A stretch of 64,000 nucleotides of DNA from contig JAQGEQ010000363.1 in NCBI GenBank assembly GCA_034620365.1, forward strand, positions 1,736,001 through 1,800,000, in the 5' to 3' direction. The DNA is from Pegea sp. RAD2-039 (Eukaryota; Chordata; Thaliacea; Salpida; Salpidae). This document shows positions 46,301 through 59,700 of this stretch, in pieces. The notes below the pieces were generated by a model. The model did not search any database. It had not been told where the DNA came from and saw nothing but the letters and a program-made list of their open reading frames with translations. Made by a program: the position numbers and the translations under genes. Every line of letters begins with the position of its first letter. Positions within the stretch are counted from its first letter, which is position 1.

Positions 46301-48349
46301 GTTAGGAAGTTACTTTGTACAAAATACTTGAATCGCTGGAAGTTTGTCGAACAGCAGATGACTGTTTTGACTTCTTAAATATCTAATTAATCATTTTGTT
46401 GCGAAATAAATCCTCATTTAGACGTTATTTGATGACTAACAGCTCACAAGCACTTAAATCTTTTTCAAAAACATTTTTTATTATTTATCTTTAAAACTAA
46501 TCTGAAAAAAACAATAAACTTCGACCAATCTGGTCGATTTGATGAAGACTGAAATATAAAAAGAAGTCATTCATCTTCCGACTAGTAAATCAAATATCAA
46601 GTAGAAAATCCTCGCTAAAATACAAGCAACAAATTTTAAAGCAAATTTTTTACTTCTTATAGAGGCTTGAAAAGAATTTTTTGACAAATTAAATTAGTTT
46701 TGAGAAATTAGATAAAATTTTCTACTGAAACATGTAGATGATTAAATTATTCTCTAAGCACTGATTTTTTATGCAAGCTAAATATATAAACTTCACAAAA
46801 AACAAGTTTTAAATGAGAAGAAACCAAAAGTAAGACATTTGATTCGACGATCTCTAACATTAGCATCTATAATTACATCAAATTCTAAAAAATTAAATAA
46901 TTTTTAAAACGTTTTTAATCTAATTACTTGTGATTTACAAAAAGCAATTTACAAGAAACACAAAATCTTCAAATAACTCATTCCAACTTATTCGTCACTT
47001 CTCAATCTTCTTCAGATTTAGTTTTTTAGAAGAAGATTCCCATGACAATTTTATCTTGTAACATTTTTAAAAACTTTTTTGTTTAATAGAAAAAGGTTCT
47101 TTTACTTTTGGGTTAGCAATTAGTAACAACAAACAACAAAGTTTTTAGTTTAAAGGAAGTAAATAAAACATGTGTAGATGTTTCCTTTCACATCTCAGTT
47201 GTCATTGACAAAAAGAATTTCTATTGAATTTAGAAGATTTGTTCAATTGTTTTAATTTTGCTCAATACTTTATAAAAGGTTTATTTTAAAAGATAATATT
47301 TCAAAATGGTTTAATAACTTCAAAATTACTCCTTTTTTACATATATAAGAATAATTTTTAGAAACTTACTGAAGAAAATAAGTTATAAATAGAAGAAACC
47401 ACCAGAGTATTGGGCATTCATGATAACGCCTGCTTTACGAGAAGCATGGAGAAACCATTTCAATACTTTATTACAAATCCTTCAAATTTATGTCACAAAA
47501 AGTTAATAATTTTTAACTACTTGAATATTTAATTTGTTTATTTAAAACTATATTTAGATTAAAAGTATTAATAATTAAATAAAATAGACATTTTGGTGGA
47601 TTTGTAATTGTTGTTTACAAACAGTTGAAATATAAACAAATTCAACTTAAGTAAGTTCATTGAATAAAGCTGAAAAAATATCGATTTTCCTCTAAAACAC
47701 CTTGGTAATGAGAAAAGGAACTTTGTGAAACTTTGAAGCAACGAAATTTATGATAATAAACACTTTTGTACTCAAGTTGGAACCGTCCTACTTTCTACTA
47801 AGTTCAAAGAAGACTTTTTTTTTTATAAACAATAAACTGAATTTTTAAGTTTGCTAAACTTTCAGCTGAAGTAACAAAAACTCAGAAGTTTCAATTAAAT
47901 TTTCTAAACTTAAAATAGTTTCTTGCGTAAAATTGAAGACGAATAATTGAAAATTGAATTTTAAAACTAAATCTTTTTCAACTTTCTACTACTAATCAAA
48001 CAAACCCACTAACCTCATTCTTTACAACTCTCTGTTCTTGTGGTAAAGGCCAAATTGAGCCACGTGGCCTTTTACCATCTAAAGGTGTCCAAGCTGAGTT
48101 GGGGTTATAATTCCAAGGTTTTATTAGAGATGATGTCTTATTGGAAAGAACCCAGCTAGGATACAATCGCCGGTTCCTAAGAGCATCCGTTTCAGCTCTT
48201 TCTTTTCTCGCTTCTTTCTTTAGTCGTTGTGCTTCTGACCATCTGTTTGTGATCTTGATGTAATATACAATCAGATTGAAGACTAAGATCAGGATCAGAA
48301 GCAAACTGAACAATCTTTTTCGACGAGATAAAATCTTTAAAATCTCCAT
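40360..48349 (-). CDS. Membrane-anchored beta-N-acetylhexosaminidase (GH20)
   Basis: Fourteen exons (48014-48349, 44379-44489, 44052-44163, 43721-43786, 43272-43318, 42733-42843, 42578-42679, 42363-42528, 41690-41831, 41482-41638, 41261-41435, 41118-41208, 40456-40560, 40360-40408) total 1770 nt, giving 589 residues with all phases consistent. GH20 enzymes remove terminal GlcNAc or GalNAc from glycans. Visible are the N-terminal GSIWPLPQ motif (~97-104), the substrate-binding Arg in FPHRG (~241), HWHIVDD (~273), [12 protein letters not shown] with the catalytic Asp-Glu pair (~391-392), [14 protein letters not shown] and AVAERLW. A basic N-terminus (SRRKR) followed by ~19 hydrophobic residues makes it a type II membrane protein instead of a signal-peptide lysosomal form, as in some invertebrate N-glycan-processing hexosaminidases. 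Exon 11 contains a TGACGTCA read IDVII; intron 10 contains one more. Confidence 0.92.
42964..43170. repeat. 16-bp minisatellite in hexosaminidase intron
   Basis: About twelve copies of AAAAGATTCTAGTTTT and shorter variants lie in the intron between exons 5 and 6. Each unit is close to a palindrome around TCTAGT. No coding role. Confidence 0.85.
44746..44904. promoter_or_regulatory. Cluster of five CRE octamers in hexosaminidase intron 1
   Basis: Exact TGACGTCA copies occur at 44746, 44766, 44821, 44858 and 44897, all within 160 bp, with a TGATGTCA variant among them. They lie 250-420 nt from the 3' end of the 3.5-kb first intron. This is the only dense cluster outside the receptor gene. It could be an intronic enhancer bound by ATF/CREB factors or a separate burst of the process seen in the receptor gene. 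Confidence 0.55.
45345..45460. repeat. 14-bp minisatellite GATATTCAAGATTC
   Basis: Seven to eight copies of GATATTCAAGATTC with point variants, within hexosaminidase intron 1. An open plus-strand frame across it is a by-product of the repeat. Confidence 0.85.
45944..46042. mobile_element. MITE-like element, copy 2
   Basis: Relative of 32653-32749 with AGCACCTT at one end and AAGGTGCTA at the other, in hexosaminidase intron 1. A third, shorter copy follows 16 bp later, so the two look like a tandem insertion. Confidence 0.6.
46059..46140. mobile_element. MITE-like element, copy 3 (internally shortened)
   Basis: Begins TAGCACCTTCAACTACCAAG and ends CAAGGTGC. It lacks about 15 bp from the middle relative to copy 1. 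Confidence 0.6.
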
Positions 48350-51300
48350 AACAACGTCTCGCGTGCTTCTAGAAGTTTAAATGAACTTATAAATCAATTT
48401 TCTCCTGCTACAGTTCCACCTTTTTCTTTTTTCTCTTTTTTTTTGAGATGTTGTTTTTGACTCGTAGTTTTTAGTTGACTAGTTTTGAGTTTTAATCAAA
48501 AAAAAGAAAAATATTAATTCGAAACCAAGTTTTTCATTTTACTGATTTCAATCTTGTTGCTTTCTGAAATACAAATTTTAAAATATTACTTCCTCAAAAA
48601 CTTTTGATTTCAAACACCACTGTCAGGCGATATAGTCATTTTTTAAAGATTTTTAAATATTTAAACCTCTAGTAAATCTCTTTTCTATAAATCATTGATT
48701 TTTTCAACCCCAAGATCCCTCTTTAAGTAATTATACTTCATAAGATCGTTCTTCATGCAGTAGTGGGTTTCTCAAGCTCAGATGAGTTTTAAAAATTCTG
48801 AGAATTCCTGTAAATTGTGAAGTTACTTTTCTGTAAAATCTTCTCAGCTCTACTTCTATCTTCAACTATTGTTGTGTTTCTCATGATTTTTAACTCGAAC
48901 AACAAAATTGTATTTTATGTTTTCACCTTTTAACTTTGTACACCAAACTTTCTTTTGATAAAAATACATTTTGAAAGAAAATTTAAAAAGATTTTATTTC
49001 TACTATTAAATTTATTTAACTTTATAAATATTTTATTTGCTTGTCTGGCACTTTGATAAGAACTTTGATTTGTAATAGCAAACCAAAATTCAACATGAAT
49101 AAAATAATTTCCTGGTAGGTTTTTATAAAAGAAAAAAATAAAAGTTAATAACTCACCAACAAAAATTTACTTTCAAACTCTTAAATATTATTTAAATTTT
49201 CTAAAAGATGCTTTCAAAGTAAATATTGAAGTCTTAAACAAATTGAATACTTCATGATAACCAGATGAATGTAAATTTCAAAGCGCTAAAGTCAAATAGT
49301 TACTAGCACTAATGAGTAGAGAATATTTTCGAAACTTTTTATCATTAGTAAACAATTTGGAATATTTATCATAATAAAAAAGTTGCTATCTGTGACTATA
49401 TTTCGACAAAAGTAATTTATTCAAGCTAAATTAAGTTAAATTTAGAAATTTCTTTGGCATAGGAACAACACATAGCAAAAATAACTTTAATTACCACTTA
49501 AAGGTTGCTAAAGAAGATAAAGTACTTATAGATAAGAGTAAGAGATATGAACATAGAGGAACATTAATTTTCCAGCTATTAAAAATTTGAGATAAAAGAT
49601 TATTAAGATGAGAAAGCTTTTTGTTCATAATTCTGCTTAGAAATAAAATATAATTAGCAATATCTGGATTTTTATTAATTTACAAAACAAACACTTTTAA
49701 GGTATTAAAACATCTTGAATTATATATAAAAAAAACTTTTTCCTGAAAATATTTCGGGAGATTATTTATGTAAGAATAATTAATATTTATAATTTTTAAA
49801 ATTCTGGTAAAAGTTCAGAGGTTTAAAGGTCAACATGGAAAGTTTGTTGAAATCGATTAAAGAGCTTTTTTGACATTAAAAAATCAGTAGTTGGAATTAA
49901 CATCTTTTAAAAACAAACTGATTTTTTTATTTTTTCTAAAAATGAAACTAAAATTGTTTGAATTTTTTTTTGAAATTCAAAAATTGATTTAAAAATATTT
50001 TTAATAAAAATATTCTAATCATTTTAAAAACGTTTTAACAAATTTGTTTAATGTCTATTTAAAAGTTGATTGAAAATAAACATTTGGAAAAATATTAAAA
50101 CTTTACAAATTGTATTACGAAAATAAGGAAATAATTTTCTTGTATTTTAATCTTTATAATAAATCAAATATTATTTGATGGTGTGCAGATATTTCTAAAT
50201 ATTTTTAAAAATTTAATTTGACTGAATTTATTTTGTATCAGTACTTTATAAGAAGTTTGGATAAAAAGAATTTAAATGTTGACAAATTGATTATTAACTA
50301 ATAAAAAGTGAGGATAGAGAAGTGTTTGTTTTATATTTCAATCAATTTTCTAGTTTTCAATTTGAACTTAAGTTTAAAAAATCTTAATTTTTGAAATAAC
50401 AGGAGAAAGTTTTTGCACAAAATTCACAATTTTTAGAAAATTCAAAAAGTTTTTGATTTATTTGATATTTTAGCTACTAAAAAATTCAGAAAAATATTCA
50501 ATGTGATCGACTTTAAAAGCTCTAAAAGTTATAACCAAATATTTTCCATCTGTTACTTTACAAAATTAAAGCTATTATAATATCAAAGCATGCTAAAAGG
50601 TTTTTTCAGTAAATCTTTTGAAAATGAAAGTATTTATCTACAGTTTTGGTTTAACTTGAATGTAAATTGTTGAGCCGTATAGTTTACTTAAAAACCAAGA
50701 AAGGAAGATTTGGACTGGTATTGAAAAAACTTTAGACTGAAATTATTCTTATATTTATTTTTAAGTTCACTATAATGTGTTTTTAATATTCAAATTTGTA
50801 CATTTTGTAAATTAAAGTCAAATATTTGACCACTTTTCAAACTAAAAAACATCATTATCTTTAATAAATACTAAAATATAAGAAATTAGAAGTTAAATTA
50901 ATTTATAACTTTTGAATTTTTATCTTTTAAAAATATCAAATAATTAAAAAGCTTATTTAAAACAAAGCAAAAAATTAGGATGAAAATTGATTCTTTAAAC
51001 CAAAATATAAAAAAACCATTTTGTAGCAATTGTTATTAATTTTAAGGTTTTAGTTTTTTGAAACCTGCAAATAATACATGACAAAAAATTTATTTTCATA
51101 ACATGAAAGCTCTCGTGTTGCCTTTGTGACGTCTTTAAGGTTGCAAGAGTCGTTAAAACTTCCTTTTACTTTCATCGTTTAAATTTTTTGTGACAACATT
51201 TTGAAGTAAATCTTTTTTATGATATTTTCAAGTTTCTTCAAGCTTTTCAAAAATTATAAATACTCTTAAAAGCATCTCTCATGACGTCAAACATTTAAGG

Positions 51301-54300
51301 AGAATTAAGAAAGAACAAAAATATTTAATCTCTAAACTGACTCACATGGCTTAATATTAAATTCTAAAGAATAAAATAGTTTTAAGCTTTTTTAACATTT
51401 AAAGTCCAAATTTTTAATCGAAATTAGTTTCAAATAAGCCAGTCAAAGCAGAGTTGTTTGAAAATTAAATACAATCAACACTTTTAATGTCATCACCATC
51501 TCATTTTTTGCTGAAGAACTTTCAGTTTAAAAGAAAAAAAAACTCAAAAAATAAAAGTTTAAAATCGATTTGTAGAAATCTATCTGAAAATGTGAAGAAT
51601 TTTTCAAGTTTCAATGAATATGTTATTTCAACGTTTATTAAGCCACTGAGTTTTTAATACAAATGAGATAACTTCCGTGTTAATTCTAAAAACTTTCTAA
51701 TCTTCAACTTATAATTGAAAGTTAATTTTTTTGAAATAGTTCAATTTTTGATTAAACTTCAGTTTTTAAGTTAAATAAATTTTTTTAGTTTGAAATAATT
51801 GAAAAGTTTAGAATAGAACACATTAGTGAGAAACTCTTCATTGCTTTTATTTTAAATACCAAAAACAACTTTTTTTTTTTTTGTTTGAAAATTGTCAAAC
51901 AGTTGTAAATGATTATAGAATTATTGTTAAAAGAGATTGTTCGGTACTTCCCCGAACAAGAACAAAATTAAGGACGAAAAAATAACAATTTTCTAGCTTA
52001 TTATCGAGATTTAAATGAAGAGTTACAATAAAAATTGAAATTTGACAGAACAAGAAATCTGAAATTAATTTGAAACAGAAATTTGAATTTATTAAAACAA
52101 GATCTTAATAAACTTTGATGACGTCATTTTGCTCAGTGAAGTTTATTGATTGATTTTCAAAATTGAAAGTTTCACAAAAATCAATTACTTCATCTTTACA
52201 TAAAAATCTTCTTCCTTGCGATGAGGTTCAATGAAATTAAACAATTTGAAATCCTGTGGTAGATGTTCATCGCCTAAAAAAATCCTTTTTTAACCAAACA
52301 AGATCTTAATTTAACTTTTTAACCTTTGTGTCTATTTAAAAACAAAAAATAAAAAACTTTAAATTATAAGCTTGCTTTAATTTTCACAAAATTCTTTGTT
52401 TCTTGACCACCAAAACCAATCCAAGAAAATTCTAATTATCTTTCTCATATTTATTTTAATTTGCATAAAAATCGTCTTATAAGTAAGTTAATTAGCAAAA
52501 GAATTAATCTTTAAATCAGTTTTGAGATATTCTTACCTTTAAAACAAGTTTCGACTAGATAGTCTAAAATCTATCAAATGGCTTTTGAATAAAATAAAAA
52601 TGTTAGGTAGCCAGATTATCTTAGCAAAAACAAAACTAAAGTTTCTTTATCCTTATTTATTTTTTATTTTTATCCAAAAAAATGGTTCACTTCGATTTAA
52701 AAAAGTAATTTCCTATTTACTAATTCAGGTAAATGAATATCAGTGTTTCCATGTAAAAAAGTAGAAAACTTATCTTATTTTTCAAGTTTCATAGAAACTA
52801 ATAAAAGTTGATTTTTATTAAATTAGTATTTAGTCTTTAATATTTCAAGCTCATTTTTAAAAGAAATAAATTCTATGTAAATACAAAAAAAAATCGTTTT
52901 TTATGTACAACAATCTTTTAAACGCATTTTTATTAGAGAATATTTTTTTAAATTTGAAGTCTATCAGAAACTTTAAAGAAAAAGTAAAACTTTTTAGTTT
53001 TCTTTTTTATACCAAAAGCGATAAACTTCAAATCTACTTACAGAATAATATGTGATCATTAGATTATAAAATCGATATTATGTTACAGATAAAATTTCAT
53101 AGAAACAATATCCAATTAGTTCGTTATAACTTTTGAAACAAATACTTTTGTTTTTGAAATAGATACAACTAAGTAGCCGAAAAATTAAAAAATACATTCA
53201 GAAAAACACATCTGAATAATTAAGTAAAAACTTTTTTCTAAACTTCAAGTCTGATGGTAACAATAAAATGATTTTATTTTAATTTATATAAATTGTTGAG
53301 AGTATTTTTATTCACTTTAATATCAGAATAAATTATTTTTAAAATTACTAACTACTTCCATTTCTTCCTTAGAGTCAAATCTTGAATTGTTTTGACATCT
53401 ATAAAAAGGAAATTATTTAACAATTAAATCTTCTTTTAATATATTTACTTGCTTCATTTTTTACAAGTTATTATCAAGAGTTTTTAAGCCAAGCTAATCT
53501 TGTGTAAAATTCGGATAAATCTCTGCTTCAATGATTATTTGAATAAAAAAGATTTTTAATGAAGATATATCTTTACCGATAATTAAAAATGACTGAAAAT
53601 TAGTCTGTAAAAACAGGCAGAAGTTTTTAATCAATTAAAGTAAGATTTTTATTCATTTAGAAAAAGTTTAAATTATTGAAAGTCTTCTAATGGTTTTCGT
53701 AATCAGTTTTTAATACTTTTTTAGGAAAAAGTTTAAAAAATACTCAAAAGTAAAAACTGAAAAAAAAAACATTGATTTCTCAAACTACAAGAGCAATAAA
53801 ATCAGTTCCACAAAATCGTTTTATGACCTTTTAACAGATTTATATTTAAATCTATAGAAGGATTTTCTTAAAAAATATAAAACTTAATAAGAAATATGAA
53901 GTAAGCAAATTACTTTTTAATTACAAGCCAAATATTATTATTAAATCAGACAAGGTGGGTAGGATTGATAATCTAGTTAGCATACAATCATAACTTTCAT
54001 TTGAAGGTTTGTAGAAGACAGATGAGAGTAATTTAGATCAGAAGTTATTTGAGCCAATATGTAAATTCCCTTCAAGTTTCAATTAACTTCCCCCACTGTG
54101 AAATTTAAGGTGATAATTCAATCTGCCCAAAACTTCAAAGCTCTAAAATTCATCTTGAAGATATATTTAGGGTTTTGAGGATATTTAGAAGAAAAACTTT
54201 GAATATAATTGATTTAAGTTTTGTGTTGCTTCAAAATTTTTATAAAATATTTTAAGTGACAAAAGAGGATGCCAAATATAGGATTTAGTTTGTCACAGAA

Positions 54301-55734
54301 TATATCTCTGAATACTTCTATACTTTCTGATAAACATGAATAATGAATAATATTTATCGAATAGCGATCAGCAGCTGTAACAAGAGAAGAAAATTGAAGT
54401 CTGTTTACACTGAATTTTATTTAAGAACTTTTTTGTTTATACTGATACTATTGAATAACGTTTTTTCAAACTATTTATAAATTTAAGTTACTTTTAAAAG
54501 ACGCACAACATCACGAAGCAAAACAAGGCTCTGCATACTTCAAAATAATATTTGTTACTGAGGAGATAGTTAATACTGTCTGATTTAAATTTGCTAATTT
54601 ATAGAATTAAGAAACTGGTTAGTAATTTTATTATGTTCAATCAAATTTTTTTGTCATAATATTTGTGACCAAATATTAAATCCGGTAATTACATTTTATT
54701 ATGAGATTTGAGGAAACTTAAATTTTTCAACTAATAGTTATTCGTTTCTTTATACATGATAATCATACACTAATTTGTTCAACTTTTTATAAAATTATTA
54801 TTATTTTTTATCAAAACACGACGACTTTCTGTTTGACAAATACTTTTTATTCATTTTGGTATCTTTTCCACAGATATTTTTTCATATATGTTGCAATCTT
54901 ATTTAGATGACCTTTTTTGAGAGCTAACTAATTTTCTAATCTTATTCCATCAATTTTTTCTAATGTTTAATCTTTTAACCTGTGCATCATCAACATTAAG
55001 CTTTGAACCCACTAAATGTTATGTTTTTTAATCACTTATTGATTTGCTCTTACTGAAGATAAAATTCAATTATCTTTCCATTTAAATAATTCGTAATTTT
55101 CATTCACTTGACTCCACACAATGACTCCGGCACTTTGACATGTGTTCAGTTGGCTGTATAATAAATATTTGATTTATAAACTACTGAACTCAATTCGAAT
55201 CTAGCAAGAGTTTAATGCCACATTAGTATCATCAGAACAGCTTGAAGATAGGAACGTCTCTCACTCATTATATAAACACTAATGACTTATTTATAACTGG
55301 TTTGAAACAATATATTAAAAATTGTTTACTTATTTTAATCAAGTTGTAAAAAAGTTATCGATTTTTTGCTGTTAACATAAATAGATTTTTATCGATGATT
55401 TTAAGTTATTTCTTTTTAATTACAAACTTTTACTATTTTATCGTTTAATATTCAGATTTAGTTTTAATTTCTTAAAACAGTTAATATTTCCAAAACAGGA
55501 AATATTGTCATTAAATACTTGATAGAATTTTTATTAAAAAAAATTCGCAAAAAAATTGTATTTTGATAATAAAACTCCTAATAAATCTTTAAAGATGTTA
55601 TAATAGCTTAAAGAGATATCAAAAGCTGTCGAGTTAAAAACCAACAATAGAATACAGAAAATAAACTAATTTCGAAAAAGAGAAAATAATTTTAACAACT
55701 TTTCTGGGACACACCCAGTACTTACTCGGCCCAA
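48350..55734. other. AT-rich gene desert
   Basis: Over 7 kb with no supported exon. Homopolymer runs and short A/T repeats dominate. A TGACGTCA occurs near 52117, and near-CRE sequences at about 51125 (TGACGTCT) and 51281 (TGACGTCAA). I see no tRNA, structured RNA or repeat family here. Confidence 0.5.
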
Positions 55735-56136
55735 GCAAGCGATTGAAATGTCCTGCTTTGTCTGAGAGCGGTCATGCTGTAAGCCAGGGTAGCAATTATG
55801 AAGACTCAGTTTTTGCCCATGCAACAGAATACCCTTCTCCACACTAAGAAGTCATGCAGTGGAACAGAAAGACTGATGCGGCTACGACAAGTTGGCGTTA
55901 CAGGAACTGCCACAACCACACGGAGTAGTGACGAACTACCTAAGAGGCTACAACTCCGGCTTTAAACTTGGAGTTTTTCATGGAACTGTTGCCATTAATC
56001 AGACTCAAATGAAAGCTTTTCCCCCAGGTGTCTTATTAACTTTTTCTTGTCGCAAATATGTGTCCACCTGGGCTCGAACTAGGGACCTTTCACGTGCTGA
56101 GCAAGCGTGATAACCGCTACATTATGGAGGCAGATA
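55735..56136 (-). mobile_element. tRNA-headed SINE-like element, copy 3
   Basis: Read on the minus strand the element begins (56136 to ~56066) with a tRNA-like sequence resembling tRNA-Val: TGTAGCGGTTATCAC (A box), an anticodon arm with weakened pairing, AAAGGTCC, and GTTCGAGCC (B box). The acceptor and T stems pair only in part, so it is not a functional tRNA. The body continues into the sequence shared with 13026-13300 and 36395-36605. A Pol III promoter head fused to a repeated tail is the structure of a SINE. The other two copies lack the head. Confidence 0.6.
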
Positions 56137-59100
56137 CTACTATATAGCGAGCTATTATTAATATGAATAACGAATTTCAAAAACTCAAAATGACATAAAG
56201 TTGTTAAACAGTAAAACTCTTTCTACAATTTATTTCTTCACTTGTTTTAAAGTAATAAATTCTTTACATGTTAATCAATATTAGTAATGTTTTCTCTCAC
56301 AGATTTTGTTCTTATTCTTTTATTCAGGTTAATGATTTTATACAGAAGTTTGATTTTTGCTGCAAATTTTATGTAGATTTTCGAATAATCAATTATCATG
56401 AAGCTCTCAAATGAATCAATCAGGAATAAACTTCTGAAACTCCCAAACCTCGGCATCAATTGCTCTGACTAAGTTATCCGAATTTATCCACAGCTAGAAC
56501 ATTTTGTTAACAAATCATATATCATGGTATTAAGTTATAATGTTATAAGCTGAAGTATTTCAGACTTTTTTCTTGTATTTTTCAGCAGTTATATTAATCT
56601 GTGTAACTATAAGAGCTATATAGTTGGTTATTTCAAACTATGCGCTATTTCGTAACTAAATAAACAAGTTTTAGGTTTTATATCGAACTGAATGATTATC
56701 TTTTCTTAAATAAATTCTATTTATTGCACCTTATTTATCTAGTTGTACCTTCACTAATTTTCATAATAGAGATAAGTGATGTAATTGCTTATCAATAATT
56801 AAAAGTCATTTTCATTTAAACTAAATCTTGCTTCGGTCTTTACATATTTCAATTAATTGTAAATCAGAAGTTCATTTCATTATTTTTCTAGTATGCAGAT
56901 AAACATTACTAACAGTAACAGACAGTACTTCTAAAACTACTTCCTTCTCAATACTTTCTTCTACTAAACACAAGAACTGTTTAATGAAGTCTTACAGTTC
57001 AAAATTTGAACTATTTTTTTATATTACTTACCGCAGTCAAGTTACAAACACAAATTCAATGTTTTAAATAAATTATATATTATCACATATACCACATTTT
57101 ATGGATAGATTATTTGTAACTCACAGAAAAAAAAAGATTTATTCACAAACTTCAATTACATTTTATGGTGCTTTTATTGAACTATTTACTGCACCCAACT
57201 AATAATCTAATTCATATATTGAAGTGAACTTTTAGTGACTAATTATTTTTTATACACGAAGTCTATGTCATGGTATGTATGTTATCTAGAAGATTGTATC
57301 TCAAACAGCCCATAAATTCTTACATGTTTTCTTCATGGGTTATTTTTAGTGTCGATTATTTTGAATATGAACATTTATTTTCTCTCAAAAATATCTTTTT
57401 GTAATGAGAAGCGGCTGAAGTTTACATTACGATCATAACGTTTCGTTTAAAGTCAGTTAGAATGGAGCTTGAATCACTACTAGTTGAGAACACAAAAGTT
57501 TATTAACATAAAGAGACGATAAACAAGACAGTAAATTTGTAAAAGTAATTAGTATATATGAGATTGAAAATAATCTTATGCGGCAGATGACCCCGAGAAT
57601 TAACTTATGAGAGCATGAGAGAGAACTTTTGAAAGATTTTAATAAAGTAAAACAGTGAGTTGGTATCAGATATCATGGACTTTTAAATAGCTACAAACTC
57701 GTTTTTGTTAAATGCATCAAACAGTTCTTGATTGAAACAATAAAATAATTTCACAATTAATAGAAACACTTTTAAACAAAACTCATAAATTTCAGAGAAA
57801 AAATAATTTTATGTTTTTATCCTTTACTTTATAAGATTTGATTAATCGAAACATAAAGTAATTTCAAAAGATACTTAGGTGACTATCTTACAGATATATT
57901 TCTTATAAGAACTATACAGTGACATATGAAACAAAAATAATAGTTTACTTTTCAGTACAGCAAAAACATCTAAAATAAATATCAATATTATGTTATTGTG
58001 TAACCAAAAGAAGCGATTAAACACCCAATTAAAGCTTCAATAGTAAAACTTAGATCACTAAAACATCGCTAAGAAATAACAAGCGATTGATGAGTATGTG
58101 TAAAGGTTGTTTAAATTAAAAGCTGAACACAAATGAATGAAGTTCATTGAAACACGATTTTCTTATGTAACAATTGTAGAGTTATTACAGTATTCATTAC
58201 AGCACTTAGGCTTCTAAAAAAATAGCTCAAACCACAGAATGTTCTGTATGCCAAAATCACCTGCTTTATTCCCAGAACAACAAACGAAATCTTGATTTTG
58301 ATAGATTATTAGGTCCCTAACTAACATCATTTATAAAAGTTGTTAGAAACAGACTAGTTGTAGTATCGATAACATAAAAAGTATTACTATTACTTCAAAA
58401 GTTTCAAATGTTTTGAAGAATATTGTGATGATTTATCGACTCATCAATCATATTTGTAGTAAGTAAAAATCAAAAAGGTTATTAAGCAAAAATAACAAAA
58501 ACATAAAGTCAAGTAAACAACAGCAACATGATACATAGCGCAGTCAAATGAAGCATCAAAAACATAAGCTCAAACAACTTTATACGAAAAAGCAAGTTAC
58601 AAAACCAAAAAGTTATTACTTTTAACAAAATACTTATCAGCTACAGATAACATACAAGTTATTTCTATCAGCCAAGCTGGAGTCCACAAATTTACTTCCT
58701 TGTGATGAGTGATTGACTGATGAGGTGTTACAGATCTTCAGTTGATTAGTTGTCCATCTTTTATTGTTTTTAGAATGAAATACACCATTCAACTAAACAA
58801 TGAAAAGTGTATTTAATTGATCCTAGTCATGAAGCCTGGTTTTATACCTATTCGGTATGATTTGAATAACAATCTAAAATTAGAAAGCTTATTAAATGAC
58901 TAGACATTATGAAAACAAACTATGCTAGTTTATCAGAATGTATATCAGACATAAGTACACAAAAACATCATTTAATTCTTGAAACGAATCACATTTGACC
59001 AATGTATAGATTGAAACAACACGTGATAACATACGGATGATGCTTTACAAGAAGGTATGAAAATCAAAATCACTTCAACTTGAATTGAGCATTTTTTGAT

Positions 59101-59640
59101 TGACATTTACGATGGTTGAATAAAGTATTTATTTATCTGAAGAGTCCTTGATTAAAAGATTAGATCCCGCCAAAGAATATACTGAATATTTAATACAACT
59201 TGTTTGTTGTTGCAACAGTATCGAAGTAAGCTCATAAGCATCACTTTTATGCTCAATTGTATTAATGGATTAAATAATTTTTATTAACTTTCCAGTTCAT
59301 CACGTTCTCCTCTTAAAATCTCTCCTAAAGTCGATAATTATTAGTGATCTTCTGTTTACTGTTGCTTCTAAATATTGGATGATTTTTAATCAGGTGTTCT
59401 CTTCAACCACTTTGTTTCGTTGGTTTTATATGTTTGTCTGAAACAACATCTAGTAAAGTTTAAAAGCGTTCAATTACTTTTGAACAGTAAATGTTGTTGG
59501 AACAAATTGTTATCACTTCGTGTTGTTGATTTAATTCTATTTATCGGTTATGATGGTTTAAAAGATGAGTTTTCAAGTACTCTTCAACTATTTTAATCCT
59601 TATCTAATTCGTTTTTGTTTTCTTTACATAAATTATATTT
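56137..59640. other. AT-rich intergenic region upstream of the Cys-rich gene
   Basis: No exon or repeat family could be supported. Upstream control elements of the gene at 59701 probably lie at its right end. Confidence 0.45.
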
Positions 59641-59644
59641 ACCT

Positions 59645-59651
59645 TATAAAA
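59645..59651 (+). promoter_or_regulatory. TATA box of the Cys-rich secreted protein gene
   Basis: TATAAAA stands 50 bp upstream of the start codon. Transcription would then start near 59675, leaving a leader of roughly 25 nt. Confidence 0.6.
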
Positions 59652-59700
59652 AGGAGCAAAGGAACAAAGAACAATATATTTGTCATTAGTTGTGAAAGGA

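Noticed and set aside
56066..56136. Functional tRNA-Val gene
   Set aside because: Acceptor, anticodon and T stems have several mismatches, the base before the anticodon is not T, and the sequence continues into a dispersed repeat.
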